This document shows positions 1 to 12,150 of a stretch of 64,000 nt of DNA, one piece after another (positions within the stretch are counted from its first letter, which is position 1; every line of letters begins with the position of its first letter). The translations under genes were made by a program, and so were the position numbers. The stretch is from Scleromitrula shiraiana (taxonomy: Eukaryota; Ascomycota; Leotiomycetes; Helotiales; Sclerotiniaceae). Location: positions 434,001-498,000 of the forward strand of contig JABELC010000003.1 of assembly GCA_028455995.1 (NCBI GenBank). Reading direction: 5' to 3'. The notes under the pieces were generated by a model. It made no database searches, was not told where the DNA came from, and saw only the letters and a program-made list of their open reading frames with translations.

Positions 1-330
1 GGCCAAGAAAGATGTACTAATTGAGAGTGGGTCTCGGTCGGGCATATCGCAATCGTGAGATACGTGGGGTATTGTTATTTGTGGTTCTTCAATTGTAGGG
101 ATTGGAATATCTGCAGCAGCAACAGAAGCGAGGAATTGTTCGGTTGGTGCTTGTAAGTTGGACACATTTCGTCTCCTAACCTTTAAACGTGTCGGACGAG
201 GTGGAGAAGGTGGTTCTTTCGGTTCAATAGGGCTAAATGGTTCTGGGGTTGTTGGTTGGTCTCCTTCGTTATGATGAAAGCGAAAACCTCGAGGAAGGGT
301 GATTGACCCATTTTGATGTTGTGAGAACAT
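1..330 (-). CDS. N-terminal part of a proline-rich hypothetical protein (runs off left edge)
   Basis: Reading the minus strand from the ATG at 330-328 gives 110 uninterrupted codons up to the window edge, so the C-terminal part is missing. The visible part has an RGFRFHH segment, a TTPEPFSPIEP proline stretch, a basic RLKVRRR patch, and a compositionally normal block containing QFLASVAAADIPIPTIEEPQ. The mix of disorder-like proline-rich sequence and a basic patch would suit a nuclear regulatory protein, but no DNA-binding domain is visible in this fragment. The coding sense is inferred from the long open frame and protein-like composition. The competing ORF on the same strand (599-183) reads through what looks like 5' leader and is less protein-like. 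I do not recognise the family with confidence. Confidence 0.6.
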   Translation of the reverse strand, partial: MFSQHQNGSITLPRGFRFHHNEGDQPTTPEPFSPIEPKEPPSPPRPTRLKVRRRNVSNLQAPTEQFLASVAAADIPIPTIEEPQITIPHVSHDCDMPDRDPLSISTSFLA

Positions 331-2035
331 CTTGTTTCACACGAAATTGCGCGCTTGGAACGTAAATTTGGGAAGCAAGGGAGTTTTCTGGAATGGTAGC
401 TCCGTGGACCTTTGAGAATGTACAATGCGCCGATAGCAAAAGTGTGTGGCAAATGCGATTGATGAATTACACAAAATATGATACAAAGATATCCAGTGGT
501 GAAAAGAAAGATTGAGAAAGGAAGTCGATTTGATAAGGAATCAATTTTACGTTCAAATTGTTGAAAATGAAAAGAAATTGGAAATATGCCTGATTTCAAA
601 GTAAAGAGAGTCCGAAATTGAATCTCAATTTCAAAGTGGTGAATTTACCCCAGACACGAGCTCCAGAATTTCCTATCGATAGGATACTCGGAGGATTTCT
701 GTCGGAATGTAGGATTGTGTTTCGCATGAACAAATTAGAAGTTGATGATCTTTCGGATGGCAAAACCGACGTCAGGGACGTAAATTGAAGAGTCGATCTA
801 AAGAAATTCAGAAATCGAATGTCGAATTGCGACCGCGAAGTAGATGATATAATCTTGTTCGCCCAGCTGAATTACAAGCAATCCTCAATGTATTTTTGTA
901 TGTAATTTTCTTGCGACTGTGCTCTTATTATTGTTGTTGACGCTTCTTTTGCGCGTGTCCTACTCGTCGCGATGCGATCACTCCACTGTTATCTTCACCG
1001 TCGAATTATAACTTGTCGCGTCTCTACTTTCGAGTAATTTTCCGTATCGCAGATGTTATTATAATCGAGCGATCAGATGCTATAGTAGCGAATTGAGCGA
1101 ATGTCAAATTAATGAGCGTGTGGTTTGTTTTGAAGAAGTCGAAGAAAGAAGGACAAGCGATGTAGTGCACGTTATGTTGATGGGTTCGTGTGAAGTTTGG
1201 TACGAGGTATAGAGTCGCACAGTGAAGTTTGATAGTAAACAGACCAAAAGGAGGAGAAACAAAATATTGTCTGAGACAGAATAAATGTCTTATCGTATAA
1301 ATTCTGGGGGATTGACGGATTGATGAGGAATGAGATGGCGATTGCGATAGATGAGGCGGTGATTGTTGATGATTGTTAAGATGAATGAGGTAGATGAGGT
1401 GGAACAATCCAAGATAGATGGATTGGGAGGATATGAGGATGATGATGAGGATGAAGATTGAAGTTGGCGCAAAAGAGGACAATAGTAAGAAGAGGAGGAA
1501 GAAGAAGAAGAAGAAGAGTAAAGGTGAATGAATAGATTGATTATGGAACAAATGGCGCAAGAAAATCAAAATGGATAGTTAATTAGTTCTAGTGGAAGTG
1601 AATTAGAGAAGCGGGCAGGGCAGCGGGAAGGAGCGAAGGGTTCGTGGGATTTGATGAGGGAAAAAGTGGATTTTGGTAGATTTTAGTGGATTTTAGTGGA
1701 TTTTAGTGGATAAGAAGAAAGCTTTTGTGGTTCCAAGGATCTTTTTCGAGTCTAGTTCATTACTTAATTAGTTTTAGTATGATTCGGTAAAGGGCTTCTG
1801 ATTTTCATTTTCATTTTCATTTTTCATTTTTGACTAGAATTTCCAAGTGAACAAGGGAAGGAAAGCTTGAAGGATAACGAGACGAATATAGAAATTATAT
1901 AATTAATTCAATTAGGAAATAAATATTATTTCCAGAGCAATTAACATTTTAAAATATATATCTAGGTAAAGGAAAAGAACAATATCAATATCAATATCAA
2001 TTTCAATCAACATCTCCCACTAGAAGAATACCAAT

Positions 2036-2105
2036 CCCCTTAATCACAGTGCCCTTAATCACAGTGCCCTTAATCACAGTAACCTGGAAGTAACCTGGAA
2101 GTAAC
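2036..2105. repeat. Two adjacent short tandem repeats (15 bp then 11 bp units)
   Basis: A unit containing CTTAATCACAGTGCC occurs about three times in a row. It is followed immediately by three copies of an 11-bp unit, AACCTGGAAGT, the last one partial. Confidence 0.7.
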
Positions 2106-3107
2106 CATAAAAATTTGACAAGCAATTATATCCGTAATGTCACCGTAGTACAAGTCAACAGACATTAGAGAATTCATCCAGCAAGGAAAAAAGGTATTAC
2201 CAAACACGGCACTCTTCATCCTACAAATTAAAGCAAAGCAAAGCAAAGCACTGTTACAGTTACAATTACAATTACAATTATAGTTACATATATACATATA
2301 TACATATACATAGATATATACATATAAACTCTTTCCTCATTCTTCCTTCTTCGTTGTATGTACAAGTACTACCTATGTATGTATGTAAGTAAATCCTACT
2401 CTCATACAGCATTTAGTAGTGTAGTGTAGTGTAGTTTTCATGTTTTAGTTCCAAGCTACTGTGAGCTGTGCAGTGAGTGCTGTGCAGTGCAGTGCAGTGC
2501 AGCAATAGAGGGGTAATAACAGTACAACACAACCACAATACATGACATGGTAAATATAGTATAAGTATAATATGCACCAAAGTGGAGAAAACCCAAACGA
2601 AAAGGACGAATCTTGGAAATCTTGGAAGTGGAAAAGAAGAAGAAGAAAAAGAAGAAGAGAATTCTTATGCTGCGCTGCTATAAGATTCTATCGTGTCATG
2701 TCGTGTCGTGTCGTGTCAGAAAACGGTTCCAAGATACTATTGACTGGATTACACCGGTCCATCTCATCTCATCCCATTCCATCTTGACCATCTATCTGTC
2801 CAAAACTCCAACCCATTTCCATCATGATATATACAACACACTTTCGATTTTCCTCTTATATTATAACCAATAAACCCAATCAATCCATTCGAAACGACAC
2901 ACTTCAATTCAATACAATACAATAAATACAATTCAATTCAATTCAATACAATTTACATATACATTTCCCCTCCCCAACCAAATAAATAAATAAAGTTCAA
3001 TCAACCAACCCAACCCAATCCAACCCAACCCAATCCAACACCCCCAACCTTTCTTTTCTAGAATCATTACATAACACCAGTATATACCTAACACGAGATA
3101 GCCCTCT

Positions 3108-3130
3108 CGGTCCGCTCCTGGCGCGGACCG
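3108..3130. repeat. Perfect 8-bp inverted repeat (hairpin) with 7-base loop
   Basis: CGGTCCGC (3108-3115) is followed after seven bases by its exact reverse complement GCGGACCG (3123-3130). It is a GC-rich stem inside strongly AT-rich sequence. It could form a cruciform or RNA hairpin, but there is no T-tract to make it a bacterial-type terminator and no function is assigned. Confidence 0.6.
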
Positions 3131-3190
3131 CTAGCTAGTCATTAATGAGTTCTAAAGTTGCTTGATAAATTGATAAATACTAGGGCTTAT

Positions 3191-3287
3191 TGATAAAGTG
3201 ATAAAGTGATAAAGTGATAAAGTGATAAGTGATAAGTGATAAATAATAAAGTGAATTTAACTTAACTTAACTTAACTTAACTTAATT
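3191..3287. repeat. GATAAAGT and CTTAA microsatellites
   Basis: Four to five GATAAAGT units decay into GATAAGT units (3191-3243). A CTTAA pentamer array follows (about 3258-3287). Confidence 0.8.
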
Positions 3288-3919
3288 TAACTCCATAAAA
3301 AGAAGGCATAGAGAGAGAGGTTAGAGTGGGTTGATTTAGTACGGTAGACAGTGGAAAATCGGATGATGGAATGAATAGGGAATAGGGTGAGATGAGATGG
3401 AGTAAGATGGAGTAAGATAAGATAGATAATAATTTTGAGTTTGGAAAGTTTATTTAATATATATTACTACTGGTATTTATACTATGTTGTATTATATTAG
3501 TAGTATATAATATCTATCATATATATATATATAATATAATATTATAATATAACATAAATAAACAAAGAATCATCACATCATTAAATCTCATCTTCCCACC
3601 TCATCCATCCACCATCTCATCCATCCACCCATCCCATTCATTCCATGCCCATCCATAAAGAAAAAGAAAAAAAAAAAAAACACATTCGCGTCCCTCCAAC
3701 CCATCCATGCACGCGAATTTTCGCGTCAATCTCACCCTTCAATTCAGGTACGAAGATACTCTTATTGGATATCTCTTATACGATTATCTACCCTATCCTA
3801 TCATCTATGCAGTATATAGTATTTATGCAGTACAACACACCCACATCCATCCACTTAATCCATGATACATTCAGCTGTTGATTTTATGTTGTGAATATTT
3901 ATTTGGTTTATTTCTGGTT

Positions 3920-3971
3920 TTGGTTTTAGTTTTAGTTTTAGTTTTAGTTTTAGTTTTAGTTTTAGTTTTAT
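3920..3971. repeat. TTTTAG hexamer array
   Basis: About eight head-to-tail TTTTAG units. This is not the usual fungal telomere hexamer TTAGGG, so it is best read as an ordinary microsatellite. Confidence 0.8.
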
Positions 3972-5181
3972 TTCTATGATATATTAAAGATTGTAATTTA
4001 ATTTAATTTAATTGTGGTTCTAGTTCTGGTTCTAGTTTTAATTAGGCTGATATAGAGTTTTCTTCAAGTTAGTAGTAAGTAGTAAGTAATAAGTCATTTT
4101 CTTTAATATTTACTAGTATTTAGATATTATATTATATTATATTATATACTGTGTATTATGTATTAGTATCATGATATAGAAGTAGGTACTTTTGGTAATA
4201 TAATATTATAAACTACACCGCTATGAAAATACGATATATCAAATATCTCTTCAAGTTCTCTCTTCTCTTTTCCAGACTCTAGGCTCTTCCCTCCCGGGCC
4301 CCTCCACTAGCTCTTTTTATCGACACACGGTGAAAGAGCTTCATGGTGAATGCATGTATTATTTTCATACTACTAGTACTTTTAATCTTGAACTGGAATT
4401 ATCTAGATAAATACTAGATAGAAATTATTGAAGATTATATATTCTATATTCTGCTACTAGTAGTTTATTTATTTTATATTTTATAATTTATATTTAACTT
4501 GAAACTTGTCTAGTTGATTTCCACTTACTCGCATGTTGCGGTGCGTTATTGCTGCTGCTGTTGTGTGTGTGTAGTGAATATGTGGTGATATGTGGTGATA
4601 TGTAATGGTGCGCTTCGAAGTTTGGTTCCTTATGTTTGTACTGCACAGTTAGAGAAGCTATGCCTTTGATGCATGCGACGCAATTGCAGTTTTCGATAAA
4701 AACGCAAGATACGCTGCAAAACTTTTATTGCACCTTAGGAGCTGGTTTACTATGATTTGTTCAAGATCGAATAGGTAGGTCATTGGATAGAGAGCTTGGG
4801 CTCTATATGGTAAGTTGAAGGAAGTACGGTAGGTTTGAAGTGAACGACGTGCTCTATCGACTTGGTAGTTCGACTTCCTCGATATCGTTTTTGGTTCCTG
4901 GTGGTTTCTTTTTGGGAATATTCATGCAATATTCACATATCGAGACTGGATTGCAATCCTTCCACGAGCAGAGGGATGACTTCACGATCCAGCCACATGT
5001 CTAAAGCCACCATGTTTTCAAGACATGTCTTCCCAATTTAGTAATCTTTCTATTTCCTTTTTTTCTCCCCCATCGCATCATCTCTAGCAAGGGAGAAGTT
5101 TCACAAAACGTACTTCTTTACATCTTCCCACCCTCCCATCTCCACTCCTCCTCTCAGAATCCATCCAAAATTGCCCCAAAA

Positions 5182-6834
5182 ATGGTTCTCTCCCAGCAAA
5201 CTGTCCAACTCTTCAAACTCACCTCCATAATAATCCTCACATTCACCCTCGGCCTCTACTTCCTCTCCGGCCACGATTACCACCACACATACCAAATAGT
5301 CACCAAAGGCAAAAAAGGAATCTTCGTCGAAAAAGCCCTCCAAACAGATATCGACGGCCCGTTTGATAATTCGAGTTTGATTCGATTTTGTGAAAATGTG
5401 GAGTGGAGAGATGGGTTAATTTTTGAGTGTGAGCCGGCTTATGGAGGTGTGGCTAATATAAGAAATATTTTGTTGAATTGTTTTCGTTATGCCATTGAGG
5501 CTGGAGGTTAGTTTGTTTGATTCATTGATGATTTGACTTACTATTTACTGGTGAGGGCTTGTGCTAATGAAAGGTTGATAGCTACTTCAATTGTTATTCC
5601 GGAACTTAAACTTTGGGCTCCTCCGTTGGATAAACCGAATTCGGAGGAGAATGAGAATAGTATTGTGAAGAGGAAGAAGAAGGGAAATGGAAAGAAGAAG
5701 AAAGTGAAGGATAAGGAAAATGTAGATCATGTTCCATTCTCTCACCTTTTCGATCTTGAGTTCTTCCAGGAATCACTCGGTTCAGCATGCCCTCGAATCA
5801 AATTTATCTTTCATGCCAACGATCTATATACTCTTCCCAGTACACAACCTCACAATTTAGATCCAAGTTCATTATCACCCGATAAACTCGAAGAACCCTA
5901 TCAAACTCTCCTCCAATATCCTTCCACCTGGCGCGGAAATTTTACCAATTGGCTCAATGAAACTTCTCCCAATTTCTCTTTCTCCTCCGAGAAACCCATC
6001 CGAGTCACCCTTCAAAACTCTCTCCTCCTCCACTGGCCCCTAAACCACGATCCCCCGCACTTTGTCGCCCACTTCGGCCGGCTAATTCGACCCACACTCG
6101 AGATCCGCACTCTCTCATCCACAATCCTCTACCTCCTCTCAGAAAAATACTCCCTAAACTACAACCCAACCCTCGGCATCCAACCCTCCATGTACTACGG
6201 GGCTCATCTCCGGACCTCCTCCGATGCCAAATCCCTAGGCTGGACCTCCTTCGAACAACAAACAGCCAACTACCTCCAAGCCGCTAGGCACAACCGTCTC
6301 CGAATCATCTACCTCGTATCCGCCTCCAAGCACGACATAAACCGCTTCACCCTCCACGCAGCCAATTACACCACACCCCCTACCCTCGGCCCCCTACAAG
6401 TCTGCACCGCCCTCTCCCTCCTCACTCCGCACCGCACGCACCTGCAAACCTACCGATCCCTCTCCCTGGCCCAACGCTCCCAGATCGACTACCTGATGCT
6501 GTTAAAATCCTCCATCTTCGGCGGAACCGTCGAATCCAGCTACAGCTGGAATGTCGCGCTGCGACGCCACGTGGTGTGGGGGAACGGAAGCTGGGTCCCG
6601 CAGGGGAGGGACTTTACGTGGGATCGGGGGAAGAGCCATACCAGTAAGGAGAGGGGCATGTGGGGGGGTCCTGTTGGGGGGTATGGTGGGGGTGGGTTTC
6701 AAAGTTTTAGGGATGGCGCGGCGGGCGTGGGGAGGGAGTTGGATGCTGTGCCTGGGCCGGGAGGCTATGGGTTGAGTGTTGTTTTTGGGAGGACGGAGGT
6801 GGGGCAGGAGTGGGAGAGGGGATTGTGGCCTTAG
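5182..6834 (+). CDS. O-fucosyltransferase-like type II membrane protein
   Basis: Two exons, 5182-5506 and 5582-6834, are joined across a 75-bp intron with a GTTAGT donor, a GTGCTAATG branch site and a GATAG acceptor. The joined frame is open for 525 residues. A hydrophobic stretch at about residues 12-28 (LTSIIILTFTLGLYF), close to the N terminus, suggests a signal anchor and Golgi/ER placement. The join restores a protein-like segment, RYAIEAGATSIVIPEL, after a GGVANIRNILLN block. A later YYGAHLRTSSDA motif matches the pattern of fungal GDP-fucose O-fucosyltransferase-like proteins (GT-B type). These features suggest transfer of a sugar to secreted proteins, but donor and acceptor are not shown. 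The last 90 codons are markedly G-rich and Gly-rich, unlike the C-rich middle. A lysine-rich insert (about 130-150) looks unstructured. Confidence 0.75.
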
Positions 6835-8796
6835 CTTAAGGGTTGGTGGGTTGGTGGGGAACCGAGAAAGGGGGAGGGAGTGGGTTGGGTCGCTTAATTA
6901 AGAAGGTTTAGGGTTGATTTCTTCCGTCTGGATATGACACGGTGATAATTGATATAAGAGAAATGGCGAGAGACCCTCGTGAATAACTCGACAAATGAAC
7001 ATGTGATGTATTATCGATTCTATATCAAAAAGAAAGAACCTTCAACCTAAACGGCATCTATCAATCATGATGATTCCCATAATAACCTCACTGCCGATAG
7101 ATATTCTCTTCAAACAAATATCTTCATCCAAACTTTTCCCTTCTCCCCATGAGAGAGTTCTATCATTATTCGTACTTCTGCCAATTGATATATCATATCT
7201 GGAGGGCACAAAAGTAAAGCACTGAAAGAAACAATACCACATAATTTCCTCGTCGTCCTTCCATCTACCTCATATACAAGTGAGTATTGTACGTTGAAGA
7301 ACTTGAATGAGCATAGTAAGAAACGAGAGACCCTTCAGAAGACAAATCTACAACGTAAAAGCGAAAGGGAGAAAAAAAAAAGAAGCAAGGAAGGAAGGAA
7401 GGATCTAGAAATCACAGTACTCTGATCCAAGAGCTCGATAAATCCTGTTCTGAACATAACTATACATTTCTCTAATGCCAGTGGGAAGGGTGGATGGATA
7501 CTAGTATAGATGATCTCACCACCGATATCTAGATATATTATCTCGGCTTCAACCTTGTCGATTTGATCTTACATTACATCATACTCGTTGTCATCGCATT
7601 ATTCGTGCCGTTTCTATAAGGGATTCTTCTTCTTCCTCCAGACACGGATGAATGGATATGCTTAGGTGCTTCGGTATCGGTTGAGGTAGGTACATATGGA
7701 TATGTACAAAAGGTGACGCGTAGAACGTGACAAAGTTTCGCCTGGGAAAATGTTACTGTAGCATTGGCCTGGGGGATGTGGTCCTGGGGATGTGGTCTCA
7801 ATCTTATTTTCTTCAATTGGATTCGTGATCGGATGAGGAAACTCTTTGGTTGATTGTTTTTATTGGATTTATGAGATGGTAGATGGAGATGGAAATGAAG
7901 ATGAAAATAAAGATGAAGATGAAGATCTCGTCTATCTAACGTTTAGTTCCCGAGAAGGCTGCTTTGGCTTCGTCCGTGCTAGGCTGATATCATTTCATCC
8001 AGATCAATTAATTACTTCTTCACATACAACCACAACCACAACCACAAGCACAATATCCACTCTAGGGACCGAAACATCATATCCATTCTCGAGCCACTTC
8101 CCCATCATTTCCATCTCAGTATAGCATAGATACCGGTATATTTATATACATCCCCACAATCATGTCAATAAACGACATCAAGCTTCCTTAACCGTAACTA
8201 CCTCCCCACAAACCCCACAAACCCCACGAATCTTGAACCCCGCAATCTTTCTCAACGTTCTCGATTCAATGCTCGCCACAGGAGTCCCCACACATTACGT
8301 CGTGGAGAGATTTCTACGATTTCTATAACCAGAAGTTGCTAATTAAGCATGCAGTACATTTGGGTCGATTGTCTGGTCAAGTAAGTATATCAGATCAATG
8401 ACCAGCTGCCTAATGAGGTTATCATGAAATATTGAGATGGGATAGAGAAGAGAGAGAGTTCTATTTTAATGTTTTGTCTCATCTTTCTCTTCACCTATCC
8501 ACCTCCATAAGCGGCTAGCATCATGATTGTAAAATAAATACTAATTAACCAAAAATATAGCACTGGTATATATATTACATAATGATTACTAATGAAAAGG
8601 TTTTTTGTTCAAAAAGTTTAAATATAATCACTTAATTGTTATATACAACAGAGTCAGATCTAATCCGGTTTAGTATAAAAATCCATATATCCCCCTCACA
8701 ATATAAACTATCATCGAATTGTTGAACTACAAGAATATATAAAATTCTCTCTACTAGTACCCCAACCCATCAATCCATCAATCAGCCTCTCAATCC
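6835..8796. other. Intergenic region, no supported gene
   Basis: Contains poly-A and GGAAGG runs near 7370-7400, a GATGAAGATGAAGAT run near 7895 and CCACAACCACAA repeats near 8030. Short ORFs here have repeat-driven composition and no splice-supported extension. It lies between convergent genes, so it probably holds both 3' ends. Confidence 0.6.
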
Positions 8797-10070
8797 CTAA
8801 TCCAACCCAATCGCCCCTCTCAATTTCCCCAAACTCCCACTCGTCAACCTCAACCAATCCCTCCCATCCTCCTCCTTCTTTCCTCTCCCCTTCCCACCAA
8901 CCCCATAGAACCCCAAACTCCCTACCTCAATCCCCCATCCTTGCCGCTTATTAACATAACTATATTTTCCCCTCATCCCGCGCCCGTCCTTAAATGTAAT
9001 ATCTACTTTTGCGGACGGCAGGGCGGCGGTGCGGACACGATAGAGGTGGGTTCGGTGGGAGAGGGACTTGGTTTCGTGCAGGGTGCGGGAGGCACAGGTT
9101 GTCATCTGTGGGGGTGTGTGTTAGTTTGGATTGGATGGATTGAGCGGGAAAGGGGTACGAGGTAGATACAGTTAGGGGAAACATTGAGCTAAGATCGAGG
9201 AAGCAAACGTACGATAGCTATGATAACCACATCCTTGATACCCAAACATCTCTTCTCCTTCACCCTCCCTTTCGAACCTTTACCCTCGTCTGCGAATCCA
9301 ACGATCACCGCCGGGTGATCATACGCATTTACGTGTAACTTCGGATCCACATAAGCACCAGGTAGGATATTCGATTTCGCCGGTAACCAAACGACCGTGT
9401 CGGGCGTTATGAATGGGAGATGCTGGGGTTGGATGTAGTATTCCGGTGGTTGGGGTGAAGCTTGTGATTGGGAGAGAGGCGGGTGTGTATCTTTGACCGC
9501 GGGACTTATACCGAGTCCATATGATATAGATTTAGCTCTCGATCTCGTGATAGGAGAATCCGGAATCGGCGATGATGATGAGATAACAATAGCCGTACCC
9601 CTCGCCTTCCGTATATTTTCCGCTTGTTCCCTATGTCGTTTTGCCAATACCATCATATCTGGAATCTCGTGGATGGTTTTATCGAAAGGAGAACTATTAT
9701 TTGTATTTGGTTCTGGACTCGAGTCCAAGGGGATGAAATCTAGATTCCATGTTGAGAATGATTGGGAGCGTGTAACTGGGGAGTTGACTACTTGTTCATT
9801 TGTTGAAATATGCCGTGAGAATGCGGCGCTGGAATTGCTATTATGGTTGGGAACTCGAGGATGGATACTTTTGGCGAATCTCTGGCTTGGAGATGCTGCG
9901 TGTGAGAACGCGGGTTGAGTCCTAGCTTTGGATATAGATTTGAATTTGGGTTTGGTCTTGGGTTTTCTTTTGGTCTGGGTTCTTGTGTTGCTTGGTTTTG
10001 GCTTTGATTTTGATCTTGATTTTGATTTGTATTTTGCTTGTAATCGATTTTGTGGTTTTATTTTCGACAT
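8797..10070 (-). CDS. Uncharacterised fungal protein with basic disordered N terminus and conserved C-terminal domain
   Basis: Two exons read from high to low coordinates: 10070-9213 and 9105-8797, with a 107-bp intron (GTACGT donor, AACTAACAC branch site, CCCACAG acceptor). The protein is 388 residues. Residues 1-60 are Lys/Gln/Arg-rich (repeated KSKSRSKSKPKP type). The middle is Ser/Pro-rich. From about residue 215 the sequence becomes compact: LPFITPDTVVWLP, then a YDHPAVIVGF segment, then VVIIAIMTTCA across the exon junction. A block around aspartate-histidine-proline followed by a strand of valines resembles the small SH3-like, PemK/MazF-style domain seen in many fungal hypothetical proteins. 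That similarity is from memory of pattern and is tentative. The antisense ORF at 9493-9918 is a shadow. Confidence 0.7.
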
Positions 10071-10924
10071 CTTGATTTACTTCTCCAGTTATGAAGATAT
10101 ATCCAAAAATGAGTGTATGCAAAAACTCTATGTCCTCTCTAACCCAAAAACAACAACACAGGAGAATGAATGAATAGATATAAAACTTGCTTAGAGAGAA
10201 AAGAAGCGGAAAGAAAATTCTCGATATTTAGATTTCATACCAAGGGGTCATGAACAAGACAAAGGATGCTAAGAATAGCAACAAACAAAAAACCATGGAA
10301 TCAAATATACATACGTAAAAATCCTTTGTTTATATCATTACAGACTGCAGGAGAATCCACTCGCTTCACTTGATTTAAATGGGATCTTCTATATATGACT
10401 ACAATTATAGGTGCATTTATGATTTTGTATGAACTTGGTATATGGTTTTAGATTTTGGTAAATAAACATTAATAGTGTTATAAGTATGATATGGGTTCAA
10501 ATCTTCCATGGTCCGTGCGCACATTTTCACCGCCCTATTATTATGTACGGGAGCACCCCCTTGCCAAACACCAAAATATAAATCATCACTTCACCCCCTC
10601 CTATCCATCTCATCTCATCTTATCTCCTCTCCCTCCCACACAATTCTCTCCCGACCCACCTAACTCTATCCCTCCCCCCCATTCCCCTCATAACCGTCTC
10701 TCTAATAACCCTACACACATCCCCCAACCCCCTTTCCGCACTGACAATTCTCTTTGAATTCCGCTCTATTCATTTTCCGAGTATGTTATGACAACATATT
10801 AAAATGATGTTTGCGCATCGAGGAGAGATACTGGCGTCTGCGGCAATTAGTGCAAGCAACCGCGGTTGGTCGGGATTTGTTTTCCCTGAAGAGACGGAGC
10901 CGCGCTGGCGAGATATATTGGTAT
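10071..10924. other. Intergenic region, no supported gene
   Basis: AT-rich, with an ATATATG-rich stretch near 10390 and a C-rich stretch (10575-10760) whose ORF is a proline/histidine composition artefact. I see no splice-supported coding sequence. Confidence 0.55.
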
Positions 10925-11265
10925 TCAAGTGGCGCGGCGGGTATGGTATGGAAGGGGAAGGGGAAGGAGTCGTTGGTTTCTATGTCGGCGGGAAGGACTG
11001 ATACGGCATGAAAAGGGAAGGAGTCGTTTTTTTTTTTCTATGGAGATGGGGCGGGCTGGCATGGCGGGAAAAGGTAAGGAGGAGTTTTTTTTCTGTGGAG
11101 ATTTGGGTCTTTATGTTTTCGACGCGGATCTTTTCCATGTCCATGGCTTGGGCTGGCACGATGGGGGGGGGAGAGTGGGGGTTTTTGAGGGGACGCGGAT
11201 TTTTTCTATGTTAATTTGGATTTTTTCGATTTCGACGCTTTGAACTGGCGCGGTGGGGAAAGCGG
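10925..11265. repeat. Degenerate tandem repeats of roughly 95 bp, possibly a decayed repeat-protein gene
   Basis: The core CTGGC(A/G)(C/T)G(A/G)(C/T)GGG recurs near 10928 (as GTGGCGCGGCGGG), 11055, 11151 and 11242. Each copy is followed by T-rich stretches, and GACGCGGAT-TTTT occurs twice (11121 and 11193). On the minus strand the repeats give related peptides such as APVQSVEIEKIQ, VPAQAMDMEKIR and MPARPISIEKKK. These lie in different frames, separated at long homopolymers (T11, T8 and G10 runs). This suggests an ancient coding repeat broken by homopolymer slippage, but a purely non-coding origin remains possible. Confidence 0.45.
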
Positions 11266-11619
11266 AGGTTTTGGGGGAATTGCTTGGTATACAGCTCATG
11301 GTAAGTGATTGGATCGACTTGGATGTTCAGATTTGAGGTGGAGATTTGAGAGTAGATCGGTTCTGCTGGATTGAAAACGAATGTCTGTATCAAATATGAA
11401 TATTTAGAAACGAACGGATGTGAAAACGTTTGAATGTTTATATTTTGAATGCACAATGGATATGTATCAATGTCCCAGATTGAATTCGATATCATGTGTT
11501 TTGAAGGGCAAAACCCTAGGTGAGTAATTAAGTCTAACTAAGTAAACTACTAGACCTAGTATTCCAACGGTCCCCTTAGCTTCCCACTAACTTCTTTCCC
11601 CATACCCCACACCCCGCCC

Positions 11620-12150
11620 CTAACAAAAAGCACTGGCAGTCCACTCCTGCGCCACACACTCATAATCTTGACACTGAGCCGCCCACATATGCCTCGTCCC
11701 AAGATCAATCGGCGGCACCCCAAATATACCATGCGGGGTTTTATATTCTATTAGTTGGGCTGTGGTGGGCGTGTTCTTTTTGGTGTCTCCTATGGTTAAG
11801 TTGATTTTCACGGTGTATCCGGAGGTGCATTTGGTTGTGACTATTTGGAGACGAGGAAAGTTGTGTTAGTTGGGGGTTAGAGTAGTTGTGGAGAGTAATT
11901 GAATTGGGATGAGGGGGGAAGGGGGAAGTCTGAGGGAAATTTATTTACAAGTTTCGCTATCGCCGGGCGAGGGATTATTTCCTATGCCGCAGCCACCGCA
12001 GGTATAGATTGTGTCGTCTAGGATGTCGATTTGCTAGACATTGGTTTTGGAAGGGGAATAGCCGAATTCGATACTGACGCAGGCTTGGGAGATATGGGTG
12101 AGGGCTAGGAGGAGGATACTAGTGATCATGGTGAATTTGGGGATATACAT
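11620..12150 (-). pseudogene. Small secreted cysteine-rich protein gene with an in-frame TAG
   Basis: Exons 12150-11949 and 11840-11620 join in frame across a 108-bp intron (GTAAAT donor, AACTAACAC branch site, AAATAG acceptor), giving 141 codons including the final stop. The N terminus has a signal-peptide pattern: a short basic/polar start, then ITSILLLALTHISQA. The mature part has several cysteines, including TCGGCG, and ends in a compact segment with WAAQCQDYECVAQEW. A TAG at 12036-12034 (codon 39) interrupts the frame just after the signal peptide, and coding resumes directly behind it. Alternatively a 45-nt in-frame intron, GTCAGT...GTCTAG, removes the stop. It is short and lacks a convincing branch site, so I favour a nonsense mutation. 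Similar proteins are often effector candidates, but I recognise no family. Confidence 0.55.

Larger units (their letters stand above)
331..5181. other. Long intergenic region rich in short tandem repeats
   Basis: This stretch of about 4.8 kb separates two divergently transcribed genes. It holds no ORF that looks like protein: the translations are dominated by Ser, Ile, His and Lys runs from simple sequence. It contains many unrelated short tandem repeats: a triplicated 15-bp unit near 2040, AAAGC near 2228, GATAAAGT near 3191, CTTAA near 3258, TTTTAG near 3920, and ATATT-type runs near 3500 and 4130. There is also one GC-rich hairpin at 3108-3130. Its position suggests promoters and long leaders for both flanking genes, which is inference. 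Confidence 0.7.

Noticed and set aside
1024..1569. 181-codon minus-strand ORF
   Set aside because: Translation is dominated by Phe/Leu, Ser and Ile runs from GAAGAAG and GATGAG simple sequence; no domain or splice support.
7846..8124. Plus-strand ORF with Asp/Glu and Thr runs
   Set aside because: Driven by GATGAA and CCACAA repeats; no conserved-looking part.
10491..10757. Pro/His/Ser-rich ORF
   Set aside because: Composition of C-rich DNA, no homologous pattern or intron evidence.
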